This document shows, one piece after another, positions 12,154 to 20,296 of a stretch of 64,000 nucleotides of DNA. Source of the stretch: Chloroflexota bacterium (GTDB lineage: Bacteria > Chloroflexota > Anaerolineae > Caldilineales > Caldilineaceae); contig JAGWYN010000002.1 of the NCBI GenBank assembly GCA_018969295.1, forward strand, positions 210,555 to 274,554, read 5' to 3'. The notes beneath the pieces were generated by a model. That model worked only from the letters and a program-made list of their open reading frames with translations, did not search any database and was not told the DNA's origin. The number at the start of each line of letters is the position of its first letter. Within the stretch, counting starts at the first letter, position 1. The translations under genes were made by a program, and so were the position numbers.

Positions 12154-14718
12154 CTATTTTGCACTTTTACGGTACTGTTGGGGGGATTTGCCGCTCTCGC
12201 GGTGAAAGACACGGATGAAATAGGCTGGGTCGCTGAACCCGACCTGGGCGCCGATCTCGGTGACAGACTGGTTGCTCTGCTGCAGCAATTTTTGGGCTTG
12301 GACGATTCGGTAGCGGTGGAGGTACTGCCAGGGGGTCATGCCGGTCTCTTTGCGAAAGATGCGCGAGACATAGTCGTCGCTTATCTGTAGGGCGCTGGCG
12401 ATCTCTTGCCGGCTCAGCGCAGAGGCATGGTGTTCGGCGATGTAGGCAGCGATGCGCCGGACTCGTTCAGAGGGATGTTGTTGGACAAGCTGGAGCCAGC
12501 GCTCCTGGGTTTCTGGGCCAGGCGTGCTGGCGACCGCTGCTTCTGCCGGCGCAGGCAGGTGGCTGGCCTGCGCCAGGGGGAGCTGGAGATGGCAGGTGGT
12601 TCCGTGGCCGGGTTGGCTTTCCAGGTGCAGGGTACCGCCGTGCAGCTGGAGGAGATGTCTGGCCACGCGCAGCCCCAACCCGACACCGAAAGGGGCCTCT
12701 TCGGGTTCGGGCGCATCCTCCAGGGCAGCGGCAAGCTGCTGCTGGCGGGCCGCGGAGATCCCGTGGCCGGTGTCTTCGATCCAGATGTGCAGCACTTCTC
12801 CTTGGGCTGCGGCGCGCAGGGTGATGCGTCCGGCCGCCGTATGGTGCTGGGCATTGGTGAGCAGGTTGAGCAGCACCTGGCGCAGCCGCACCGGGTCGGC
12901 GTAGAGCAGCGGCAGGGTCTCCGGCAGTTCCAGCCGCCACTCTACAGGGCCGCCGGCGGCGTTTCTCGCCATCTGTTCGAAGATCATGGTCAGCAGGGGG
13001 GAGAGTTCGACCGGCTCCAGCACGATCTCGAGCGCGCCGATCTCGGCTTGGGAGAGGGCCAGCAGATCATCGACCAGCCGGACCAGATGGGTGCCGCTCT
13101 GGTGGATATGACGGAGATCGGCGGTCAGTGCAGCGGGCAGCTGCAGGGAGGGCTGTGCCAGAGCAGCCTGGCTGTAGTCGAGGATGATTTTGAGGGGGGC
13201 GCGCAGGTCGTGACTGATGTTGGCGAGCAGGCGGGTTTTGAGCCGGTTGGCCTGTTCGGCCTCGGCGCGCGCCTGCAGCGCCTCGGCAAACAACTGCGCG
13301 TTGTGCAGCGCAATCCCCAACTCGTCGGCCAGCGCCTGGAGGGCATCCAGATCTGCCTGGGCGTGGCGCTGCAGCGCAGAGGTATGCACATCCAGCACCC
13401 CCAGGGTGCGGCTGCCCAGCCGGATCGGTGCTGCCACCCGTGTCCGGCTAGGCAGCCCAGCCGCACCTGCTGTTTGGGGCAGTCGTTGTACATCGGGGAT
13501 ATAGACTGGCCGGCCGCTCAGCAGCGCACGTCCCAAGGGGCCGGCTTCTTCCAGCGGGTAGAAGGCTGGAAGTTCGGGAGGCCCCAGGTGGCGGTTCAGG
13601 GTCTGGGACTGTTCGTTCCAGAGGTAGACGCTGACCTGGCTGTAGCCGTAGTTGGTGCGGATCAGCTCTGAGATCTCGCGCAGCAGCGTCGCGCCGTCCA
13701 GGATTGATCCGATGCGGCGGTTGATCTCCAGGCTGGTCTGCAGCAGCATGAGCCGCCGTTCTTCCTGGCGGCGGTTGACCCCGACCAGCCGGCTGGGCAC
13801 GTCCGAAATGGCCACGAGCCGGTTGAGGGCCATTTCGGCGACGTTGTCGGCGGTCACGAGCTGCAGCGCATAGTCGTACTGGGCGGGCAGGGCAGCGCCC
13901 AGAGCGGCCTGGCAGGCCAGGCGGAGCGCTTCGGTTGCCAGGTGGGCGGCGGAAGTGGCGACCGTGGCCGCCATTTCCCCGCGGGCAATGGCGGCGATCG
14001 CCAAAGGGTCGCCGTTGATGCCGACGACGACGGCATCGGGGGCCAACAGCCCCTGTTGGGCGCAGAGTTCGCGGCTGACCAGGGCCAGCGTGTCAGAAAG
14101 TCCAAAGATGCCCCGAAATGGGGGGGAATGTGGGGCCAGCGAGGCCAGCGCCGGACGCGCCGCTTCCAGCGCGCCGGCGCGATCCCAGGGCAACGGCAGG
14201 TGCACCATTTCGACCGCCGGGCAGGCAGAAAAGACGTCGCAGGCGGCCTGCAGACGGCTGCTGCGGCCTTCCAGGGTCGTGCGCCCGCCGGCCACCAAGA
14301 CCCGCCCGCGCCCTGCCAGCTGTTCTGCCAGGAATTCACAGGCAAGGCGCGCCGAGCGATAGAGGCTGTGCGGTTTGACGAAGCGAGGATGCTCGACTGC
14401 CCGTTCGTGCAGCGCAACGATGGTCAGCCCACTGTCCAGCAGCTGGTAGAGCAGCGGCATGGCGAAGGGGACCGCGATCAGCGCCCCAAGCCCCAGGGCC
14501 AGAATCTCCTCGACCTTTGCTGCATCGTCGTGGACAGCAGCGATAAATTCGATCTCTACCAGTTCAATTGCGGCCGAAAAGGGGTGCAGTGCCAGCTCGC
14601 CGGTCTGGCTGGCAAGCTGCCAGAGGGTTTCGCGCACCTCCACCCAGTATGGATCGGCAGAGTCAGCCAGCAGACCGATGCGAACCCGCTCCTCTCCAGA
14701 CTGTCGGATCGAAACCAT
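12154..14718 (-). CDS. soluble hybrid regulator: LacI/PBP-like sensor + GAF + histidine kinase + AraC DNA-binding domain
   Basis: An 854-aa protein with an unusual domain order. Residues 10-300 look like a LacI/periplasmic-binding-protein-type sugar sensor (GLLADSADPYW, GIFGLSDTLALV, VVGINGDPLAI). Residues 325-475 form a GAF domain. Residues 490-715 form a histidine kinase, with the H-box SHDLRAPL (H503), N-box LLNLLTNAQHH (N618, N622), G1 DTGHG (649-653) and G2 GVGLGL (678-683). Residues 750-854 are an AraC-type double helix-turn-helix. There is no signal peptide, membrane segment or receiver domain, so sensing should be cytoplasmic and direct. The ATG at 14718 has AAGGAGG 9 nt upstream. The gene heads the importer/glycosidase run and presumably controls it in response to an imported sugar. 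Whether the kinase is active or only a dimer/signal relay is unknown. Confidence 0.9.
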   Translation of the reverse strand: MVSIRQSGEERVRIGLLADSADPYWVEVRETLWQLASQTGELALHPFSAAIELVEIEFIAAVHDDAAKVEEILALGLGALIAVPFAMPLLYQLLDSGLTIVALHERAVEHPRFVKPHSLYRSARLACEFLAEQLAGRGRVLVAGGRTTLEGRSSRLQAACDVFSACPAVEMVHLPLPWDRAGALEAARPALASLAPHSPPFRGIFGLSDTLALVSRELCAQQGLLAPDAVVVGINGDPLAIAAIARGEMAATVATSAAHLATEALRLACQAALGAALPAQYDYALQLVTADNVAEMALNRLVAISDVPSRLVGVNRRQEERRLMLLQTSLEINRRIGSILDGATLLREISELIRTNYGYSQVSVYLWNEQSQTLNRHLGPPELPAFYPLEEAGPLGRALLSGRPVYIPDVQRLPQTAGAAGLPSRTRVAAPIRLGSRTLGVLDVHTSALQRHAQADLDALQALADELGIALHNAQLFAEALQARAEAEQANRLKTRLLANISHDLRAPLKIILDYSQAALAQPSLQLPAALTADLRHIHQSGTHLVRLVDDLLALSQAEIGALEIVLEPVELSPLLTMIFEQMARNAAGGPVEWRLELPETLPLLYADPVRLRQVLLNLLTNAQHHTAAGRITLRAAAQGEVLHIWIEDTGHGISAARQQQLAAALEDAPEPEEAPFGVGLGLRVARHLLQLHGGTLHLESQPGHGTTCHLQLPLAQASHLPAPAEAAVASTPGPETQERWLQLVQQHPSERVRRIAAYIAEHHASALSRQEIASALQISDDYVSRIFRKETGMTPWQYLHRYRIVQAQKLLQQSNQSVTEIGAQVGFSDPAYFIRVFHRESGKSPQQYRKSAK

Positions 14719-14740
14719 TGTGGACCACCTCCTTGAACCC

Positions 14741-14750
14741 ACAGTACTGT
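14741..14750. promoter_or_regulatory. 10-bp palindrome upstream of the hybrid regulator gene
   Basis: ACAGTACTGT is a perfect palindrome 23 bp upstream of the regulator start codon. On the minus strand it overlaps a possible -10 (TACAGT) with TTGCAG 18 bp upstream. The position fits an autoregulatory operator. The GTACTG core recurs in the nearby tandem repeats. Confidence 0.4.
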
Positions 14751-14838
14751 AGCACGTTTCTGGCGACGGCTGCAATCGGAGCAAGGGGGGCAGCTGTCTT
14801 GACCGGTGTGCGATCCGGTGTTAGGATAGTTTTGGTGG

Positions 14839-14855
14839 TGTACAGTCTCTGTACA
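14839..14855. promoter_or_regulatory. 17-bp palindrome, candidate operator
   Basis: TGTACAGTCTCTGTACA is a perfect inverted repeat with 7-bp arms and a 3-bp centre. It lies in the intergenic region between the divergent regulator gene and the UbiA-like gene. Perfect arms of this size are typical of a dimer-binding operator. Which regulator binds it is not shown by sequence; the neighbouring AraC-type protein is the obvious candidate. Confidence 0.5.
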
Positions 14856-14918
14856 GTGTAATTTTGTTCTGCGCAAGACGTTCCGTGGTGCAGACAGAAC
14901 GCTGGGTGGGGGCGGACC

Positions 14919-15014
14919 GACAAATGTACTGACAAATGTACTGACAAATGTACTGACAAATGTACTGACAAATGTACTGACAAATGTACTGACAAATGTA
15001 CTGACAAATGTACT
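14919..15014 (+). repeat. eight perfect 12-bp tandem repeats
   Basis: The unit GACAAATGTACT is repeated eight times without a mismatch, followed by a degenerate ninth unit (15015-15026) that contains the start codon of the next gene. Read in the frame of that gene, every unit gives ATG-TAC-TGA-CAA, a two-codon start-stop ORF. The array could be an iteron-like protein-binding array or a slippage-prone minisatellite. It is not a CRISPR array because there are no spacers. Confidence 0.95.
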
Positions 15015-15019
15015 GACAG

Positions 15020-16030
15020 ATGATCGACAACGGTGCAGGCGGACAGGCAACTGAAAGATCGTCGTCTTTGTGGAAGCGCCTTCAGCTGGCCTTAGGACAA
15101 TGGTTGGCGAGCTCGGCGGCAGGTCGGCTTTTGTGCGCGTTGCATCTTGAGCTGACCATCGCCCTGGTCTTGCCGACGGTGATGGCGGCTGCGCTGGGGA
15201 GCTGGCAGGTTGGCCAGCTCGACTGGCTTCCGCTGGGGTTTGCAGTGGCGACGACCCTGTTTTCAGCCTTGGCTTTCCAACTGCTGACTGCCTATCAGGA
15301 TTTTCAGCAGAGTCTGTCAGCCGACGCAAGGCCAGCAACTGACACGCCGGGCAGCATGTTTGACCTGCAAAAAAGTGGTGTGGTGCCGCCGGTTTGGCTG
15401 CTCAACACGGGGGCACTTTTCTACACTTTGAGTGTGCTCTGTGGGCTCTGGCTGGCCCTGTTTGCGGGCTGGCCCATTCTATTTTTTGGCACGTTGGCGC
15501 TCCTCTTCCAGTTCAGTGCAGTGATCTCGCCCGCACGGCTGGCCTACCGCGGCTCTGGATTGGGCGAAGCTTGTACGTTTCTTGCTTTCGGTCTGCTGCC
15601 GCTGGTCAGCACTTTTTTTGCCCAGACCCAGGTGCTCAGCTGGCTGCCGGTGCTCGGCGGCCTGCCGATCAGCCTGCTGCTGTTGTTGGTCGTGCTCAGC
15701 CAGCAGCTCAGCACGCTGCGGCGTGACTGGCTGATCGGCAAACGGACGTTGGCGGTGCTTCTGGGGGCCCCCCGTTCTATTGATTTCAACGTGCTGGTCA
15801 CCATGTTGGCCTACGCCAGTGTGTTGGCTGTCACGACCCTGGCCCGGCTGCCTCTCTGGTATTTGGGGGGATTGGCGACGTTGCCGTTGGCGATGGGTGT
15901 CTTCTCCGAGATTGACCGGAACCTGAGCTCGCCGTGGGATGCCGAACAGCTCAGCTCGGCTGCCTTCAAGGCGCTCTTCTGGACCACGCTGCTCTCTTTG
16001 GCGGCGCTTGCGATCAGCCGTCCGGGCTGA
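15020..16030 (+). CDS. UbiA/MenA-like prenyltransferase family membrane protein
   Basis: A 336-aa polytopic protein with about eight to nine membrane segments. YRGSGLGEACTFLAFG (near residue 175) and LSTLRRDWLIGKRTLAVLLG (near 235) match the MenA branch of the UbiA superfamily. The first Asp-rich motif is degenerate: where NDxxDxxxD is expected there is AYQDFQQSLSAD. The ATG at 15020 has no clear ribosome-binding site and lies at the end of a tandem repeat array; an in-frame TGA immediately upstream rules out a longer form. The role may be quinone-side-chain or another lipid prenylation. The weakened metal motif makes a diverged activity possible. Confidence 0.75.
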   Translation: MIDNGAGGQATERSSSLWKRLQLALGQWLASSAAGRLLCALHLELTIALVLPTVMAAALGSWQVGQLDWLPLGFAVATTLFSALAFQLLTAYQDFQQSLSADARPATDTPGSMFDLQKSGVVPPVWLLNTGALFYTLSVLCGLWLALFAGWPILFFGTLALLFQFSAVISPARLAYRGSGLGEACTFLAFGLLPLVSTFFAQTQVLSWLPVLGGLPISLLLLLVVLSQQLSTLRRDWLIGKRTLAVLLGAPRSIDFNVLVTMLAYASVLAVTTLARLPLWYLGGLATLPLAMGVFSEIDRNLSSPWDAEQLSSAAFKALFWTTLLSLAALAISRPG

Positions 16031-16046
16031 ACCTAACTTCTGCAGC

Positions 16047-16595
16047 ATGCTGCGCCAGCCGCCGTTTGCGCCTCGGGTGCTGGACCGCAGAGCGTTTTAT
16101 CTCCTCGCTCTGGAATGCCGTGCCTATGCCGCTGAACTGGCCCACCAGGACCCGCACCGGGTCAATCTGGCGCAGTGCTACCGTTTCAATAGCTGGCTTG
16201 TCCAGCTCAGAGGCTACGACCGGCTCTGGCCTGCCCTGGCCAACCTGCGACCAGCCCGCCCTGTGGCCCGCTGGCAGCTCGTGACCCTGCTGGCGGTCGG
16301 CTGGCTGCTGTTAGCAGGGCAGTTCTACACGCAGGGGGGAAGCTGGCTCTTTGCGAGTGCTGTGCTGGCCATCGCTGCTCTCTTCTGGATTCCCGAAGAT
16401 CTCTACGGGACGACAGTCGAGCTGTTGGAAGGCAAGCTTCTGTACGTGGTCGACAGCTTGCTGGCGCTGCTCGACAGCGGGCAGATGGAGTTCACCGAGG
16501 CGGCGTTTTTTCAGGCTCGACAAAATTTGCTCGACGCGCACGCCGAACTGCGCCAGCAGATCGACCTGGCCCACCGCCCTTTCCCTCCTTCATAG
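16047..16595 (+). CDS. hypothetical membrane protein downstream of the UbiA-like gene
   Basis: A 182-aa protein I do not recognise. The N-terminal 70 residues are polar and rich in Arg and Ala. Two membrane helices follow at about 75-115 (WQLVTLLAVGWLLLAGQFY and SWLFASAVLAIAALFWI), then a C-terminal helical region rich in Leu and Gln that could form a coiled coil. It begins 16 bp after the UbiA-like stop, so the two genes are probably co-transcribed. Its end overlaps the convergent ABC transporter gene by 6 bp. Longer in-frame extensions into the UbiA gene are judged to be read-through. Confidence 0.65.
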   Translation: MLRQPPFAPRVLDRRAFYLLALECRAYAAELAHQDPHRVNLAQCYRFNSWLVQLRGYDRLWPALANLRPARPVARWQLVTLLAVGWLLLAGQFYTQGGSWLFASAVLAIAALFWIPEDLYGTTVELLEGKLLYVVDSLLALLDSGQMEFTEAAFFQARQNLLDAHAELRQQIDLAHRPFPPS

Positions 16596-18359
16596 CCTGG
16601 CAAAGATCTCGCGATAGGCGTTCGACTGTGCGAGCAACTCGGTATGTGTGCCCTGGGCAACGACCCGTCCCTTGCGCAGTACGACGATCTGGTCTGCCCA
16701 GCGGATTTGGGAGAGGCGGTGGGTGATCAGGAGGGTCGTGCGCCCCTGGCTGGCCTGTTCGATGGCCTGCTGGATCTGGTCCTCGGTGGCACTGTCGATG
16801 GCGCTGGTCGAATCGTCCAAGATCAGGATGGCCGGGTTGGTCAGGAAGGCCCGAGCCAGGGCAATGCGCTGGCGCTGTCCTCCAGAAAGGGTCATGCCCC
16901 GCTCCCCCACCAGGGTCCCATAGCCTTCTGGAAAGCTTACGATGAAGTCATGGGCCTGGGCAGCCTGGGCCGCAGCCTCGATCTCCGCCTGGCTGGCCTC
17001 GGGTTTGCCGAAGGCGATGTTCTCGGCGATCGTGCGGCTGAACAGAAAAATATCCTGTTCGATGATAGAGATCTGGCGTCGCAGCGCTTCCAGCTTCCAG
17101 TCTCGCACATCGACGCCGTCTATCAAGATGCGTCCGCGTTCGACGTCGTAGATGCGGTTGATCAGCTTGGCAACCGTGCTTTTGCCGGAGCCGGTCTGTC
17201 CGACCAGCGCCAATGTTTTGCCGGCTTCTAGATGGAAGGAGACGTCTTCCAGGGCGTTGGGGGTGTGGGTGGCTGGATCGCCGCTGTAGTTGAAGGTCAC
17301 CTCCTCAAAGGTGATTGTCCCGCGCAGGGGGCCTGGGTAGCCCGCCGGGTTCTGGTCGACGTGGGTCCGAGCGCGCACCAGTTCGAGGATGCGACGGGCG
17401 CTTGACAGCCCCGAGGCAACCTGTGAATAGGCAAAGAGCGAGGTGAAGACTGGAAAATCAAAGAGCGAGATCAGCCCGATGTAGGCTGCTACCGCGCCGA
17501 CGGTGATCGTTCCTTGTTGGTAGAGGTAGATCGCCTGGCCGTAGGCGGTGCCGGTTGCCAATGCCAGCAGCAGCAGCGGCAGATAGCGGGCTTCGACGCG
17601 CGCCTGCACCACCAGTGCATCGCGGACGCGAGCGGCATTTTGTTTGAACTGTGCGACTTCGTGCTCCTCTTGAGCGCCTCCTTTGACCGTTTCAATCCCC
17701 TCGATCGCCTCGGTAAGCCGGGCGTTCATCGCGCCGAACGACTGCCGGACAGCAGCTGTGACCGGCTGCAGGGTGTGCAGGTAGTGCCACATGGCCAACA
17801 GATAGCCGATCGCGAAGAGCACCGGTACGATGACCAGGGTCGGATGGTAGCGAGGTGCAACCAGGATCGGCATGGCCAGAAAGATGGCCGACCCAATCAC
17901 CAGGTTCAAGCCGGGGGCGAGCATCAGCGCCAGCTCGCGCACGTCGTTGGTCGAACGGGCCATGACGTCGCCGGTGGGGTTCATGTCGTGGAAGCCCATG
18001 CTTTTGCCCAGCAGCTCGCCGTAGAGCTCGCGGCGCGTATCCCGTTCCAGCCGTTGTCCGAGGACTTCGCTGCCAAAGTTGCGTGTCAGCTGCAGCCCGG
18101 AGCGGGCTGACTGGCTCACCAGCAGCAGGAGGCAGGCGACCGCCAGCTGCTTGAGGTCGGGGTTGCCCCCGCTCAGGGCATCGAAAGCAACCCCGGTGAA
18201 GATGGGCAGCGCAGCTGCCAGGGCTGCGTTGCCGATCGCCCCTGCCACGATCAGCGCGATGAGCGGCCAGTTGCGCGCCACGTGGGTGGCAATCCAGCGG
18301 GCTGGCCCGCGGCGATCAGATCGCCACGGCTGTACGACGGTAAATTCGTTGCCTGTCAT
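16590..18359 (-). CDS. ABC exporter half-transporter (fused membrane and ATPase domains)
   Basis: A 589-aa type IV (MsbA/MDR-like) exporter subunit. Six membrane helices occupy about residues 30-320. The nucleotide-binding domain has Walker A GQTGSGKST, the canonical signature LSGGQRQRIALARAF and Walker B LILDDSTSAID. The residue after the Walker B Asp is Asp instead of the catalytic Glu. This marks the degenerate-site half of heterodimeric exporters, yet no partner half-transporter is adjacent. The start codon overlaps the stop of the upstream DUF2723 gene (ATGA), implying translational coupling. The substrate may be a lipid, glycolipid or drug and cannot be told from sequence. Confidence 0.9.
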   Translation of the reverse strand: MTGNEFTVVQPWRSDRRGPARWIATHVARNWPLIALIVAGAIGNAALAAALPIFTGVAFDALSGGNPDLKQLAVACLLLLVSQSARSGLQLTRNFGSEVLGQRLERDTRRELYGELLGKSMGFHDMNPTGDVMARSTNDVRELALMLAPGLNLVIGSAIFLAMPILVAPRYHPTLVIVPVLFAIGYLLAMWHYLHTLQPVTAAVRQSFGAMNARLTEAIEGIETVKGGAQEEHEVAQFKQNAARVRDALVVQARVEARYLPLLLLALATGTAYGQAIYLYQQGTITVGAVAAYIGLISLFDFPVFTSLFAYSQVASGLSSARRILELVRARTHVDQNPAGYPGPLRGTITFEEVTFNYSGDPATHTPNALEDVSFHLEAGKTLALVGQTGSGKSTVAKLINRIYDVERGRILIDGVDVRDWKLEALRRQISIIEQDIFLFSRTIAENIAFGKPEASQAEIEAAAQAAQAHDFIVSFPEGYGTLVGERGMTLSGGQRQRIALARAFLTNPAILILDDSTSAIDSATEDQIQQAIEQASQGRTTLLITHRLSQIRWADQIVVLRKGRVVAQGTHTELLAQSNAYREIFARL

Positions 18360-20266
18360 GGCCGCATTCCCCCTTCCAGGGTGAGTTCGAGCGGCGGCGC
18401 CAGCAGGACAGCCTCCGCTCCTGTGTACATACCCACCAGCATCTGCGCCGGTTCAACGTTGTCGGGCAGCGAAAGGAGATGGCGGTCGACCAGTGTCTCG
18501 CCCGGTTTCCAGAGCGACGTGGGATAATAGACGCCCCCTGCTGCATGGTCTGACTGCCCTCTTTTGGCACCGCTTGTGTCGAAGAGCTGCACGGTGGTGG
18601 TGTAGTTTTGGGCGAGCGTTTCCAGAACGCTCCAGTAGAGAGCGACTTCGACTGCCTGACCCTGGTTTGTCCAAGTGTAGCCTTGCAGCAGCAGCGGTCC
18701 GTAGGGGCGGTTCAGCGTCTGTGCAGGCGGGGCCTGTGCGGCCGGGCCGGTCACTTCGACCAGCGGGGGCGTGCGGGGGGAGAGGGTGAAGCGGGCTTCA
18801 AGCCCTGCCATCGGTTTGATCAAGTAGACTGGCTGGCTGCTCCCTTCTTCCAGCGCCTGCTGCAGCGTGACGCCGATGTCGCTCAAACGGGGGTGGATCA
18901 GCGGAAAAAGGCCGGTGAGATCGCGTCGGCGTCCTTCGACCTGCTGCAGATAGAAGAGTGGGACGAGTTCGTTGCGGTCGTTGCTGACCAGAATGGCGTC
19001 CTCGGGGGGCTGGGCGGCCAGGATGGCCTCCCACTGCTGGCGGGTGGCGGCGCTGTCGCGTTGGAGCTGGTCGAGCAGCGGTGTGTAGGTCAGCCATAGC
19101 TGGGCGGGCAGCGCCAGCAGGATGAACAACAGGCCGGGTGCCCATGCCGGACGCTGCTCCGTGCGGTCGGCAGGTTGAAAGCCATTGCCGATGCCGGCCC
19201 CGGCAAAGGCGATCCAGAGGGCGACAATCAGATAGAGAGGGATGTAGTAGACGAAGATGTCTCCGATGGCGTAGAAGAGGTTGAACAGCTGTTGGAGCAG
19301 GAAGTAGCTGCCGGTCAACGCCAACAAGGGCCAGGCGCGCAGCCGGATCAGCGTGTACAGGCCAGCTGCGGCGAGCACGAGCCCGGGCCACTCGAAGTGG
19401 CGCAGCCAGAGCAGGGCGGCTGTCGGCAGGAGGGCCAGTGCGGTGTGGACGTCGTGAAAACCGGCCGAAATCGACTGCCCGCTGACAAATGCCCAGAAGG
19501 CAGCTGGCGTAGTGGGGGCGAGATCCAGCACGCTGTCGCCCAGCCGCTGGTGGTACCAGGGGGAAGCATCTGGCCCGCTGCGCAGCGGGATGTAGAGGTA
19601 GAGCAGCAGCGGAGCCAGCCCGGCGGGGAGCCCCCAAAGCCAGCCGCGACGCCACCAGCCCGGGTGGGCAGCAGCCAGGTAGAGCAGCAGCGCAGGCAGC
19701 AGCAGCAGGGTGGTGGCATGGTGAGCCAGCCCCAGCCCCAGCCCGCAGGCCAGCCAGGCGAAACGTCGGGCCCAGCCAGCCCCGCTGGCGGAGCCCGGAA
19801 GCTGCTGTAGCGTCCAGAGCAGGCCAACCACCAGCAGGGCGTGCAGGGTGTAGACCTCGGCCTGCAGCGCCTGGCTGCGCAGGGTCGGGTTGGCCACAAA
19901 CCAGGCTACGCCCAGCCCTGCCGCCAGTCGGCGCACCGCCGGTGTGCCGGGCAGCCAGCCGACCAACAGCACAAAGAACAGACCAGCCGTCCCCCCGGCC
20001 AGCAGCGCACTCAACAGGTTGAGCGCCGCCGCCGGGCTCCCTCCCACCCCTGCCCACAGATGCTGCCAGAGCCCGCCCAGCAACAGATAGAGCGGATAGC
20101 CGGTGGCGTGGGCCAGACCAAATTTCCAGGCGGCCACTTGAAACTCGCCAGCATCTCCTGGCAGCAGGTCGAGCGGCACCCCGCGCACCAGCAGCCCGCC
20201 GACGACGGCGCCTACGAGCAGAGCCAACTTTCTGTCCAGCGGTGTTATGGGGTAGGATTTGACCAT
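18356..20266 (-). CDS. DUF2723/GT117-family polytopic membrane protein
   Basis: A 636-aa protein with about ten to twelve membrane helices and a soluble C-terminal domain of roughly 180 residues. The family motif is clear near the N-terminus: PGDAGEFQVAAWKFGLAHAT followed by GYPLYLLLG. Members are GT-C-fold glycosyltransferase candidates (O-mannosyltransferase-like). I chose ATG 20266 because the upstream extension runs antisense through the divergent GT2 gene and looks non-coding. A Dpm1-like GT2 is encoded divergently 30 bp away and could supply the polyprenyl-phosphate sugar donor. The downstream ABC exporter is translationally coupled. Confidence 0.85.
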   Translation of the reverse strand: MVKSYPITPLDRKLALLVGAVVGGLLVRGVPLDLLPGDAGEFQVAAWKFGLAHATGYPLYLLLGGLWQHLWAGVGGSPAAALNLLSALLAGGTAGLFFVLLVGWLPGTPAVRRLAAGLGVAWFVANPTLRSQALQAEVYTLHALLVVGLLWTLQQLPGSASGAGWARRFAWLACGLGLGLAHHATTLLLLPALLLYLAAAHPGWWRRGWLWGLPAGLAPLLLYLYIPLRSGPDASPWYHQRLGDSVLDLAPTTPAAFWAFVSGQSISAGFHDVHTALALLPTAALLWLRHFEWPGLVLAAAGLYTLIRLRAWPLLALTGSYFLLQQLFNLFYAIGDIFVYYIPLYLIVALWIAFAGAGIGNGFQPADRTEQRPAWAPGLLFILLALPAQLWLTYTPLLDQLQRDSAATRQQWEAILAAQPPEDAILVSNDRNELVPLFYLQQVEGRRRDLTGLFPLIHPRLSDIGVTLQQALEEGSSQPVYLIKPMAGLEARFTLSPRTPPLVEVTGPAAQAPPAQTLNRPYGPLLLQGYTWTNQGQAVEVALYWSVLETLAQNYTTTVQLFDTSGAKRGQSDHAAGGVYYPTSLWKPGETLVDRHLLSLPDNVEPAQMLVGMYTGAEAVLLAPPLELTLEGGMRP

Positions 20267-20296
20267 GGCTGCTGTTTGACCGACAAGGATTGAAGT

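Noticed and set aside
14919..15014. Possible CRISPR array
   Set aside because: The repeats are 12 bp, directly adjacent and without spacers, and no cas genes are present.
14556..15338. Minus-strand open frames with STFV/CQYI/VHLS tandem repeats
   Set aside because: They are translations of the 12-bp DNA repeat in different frames, without a ribosome-binding site or coding neighbours. The repeat is better explained as non-coding DNA.
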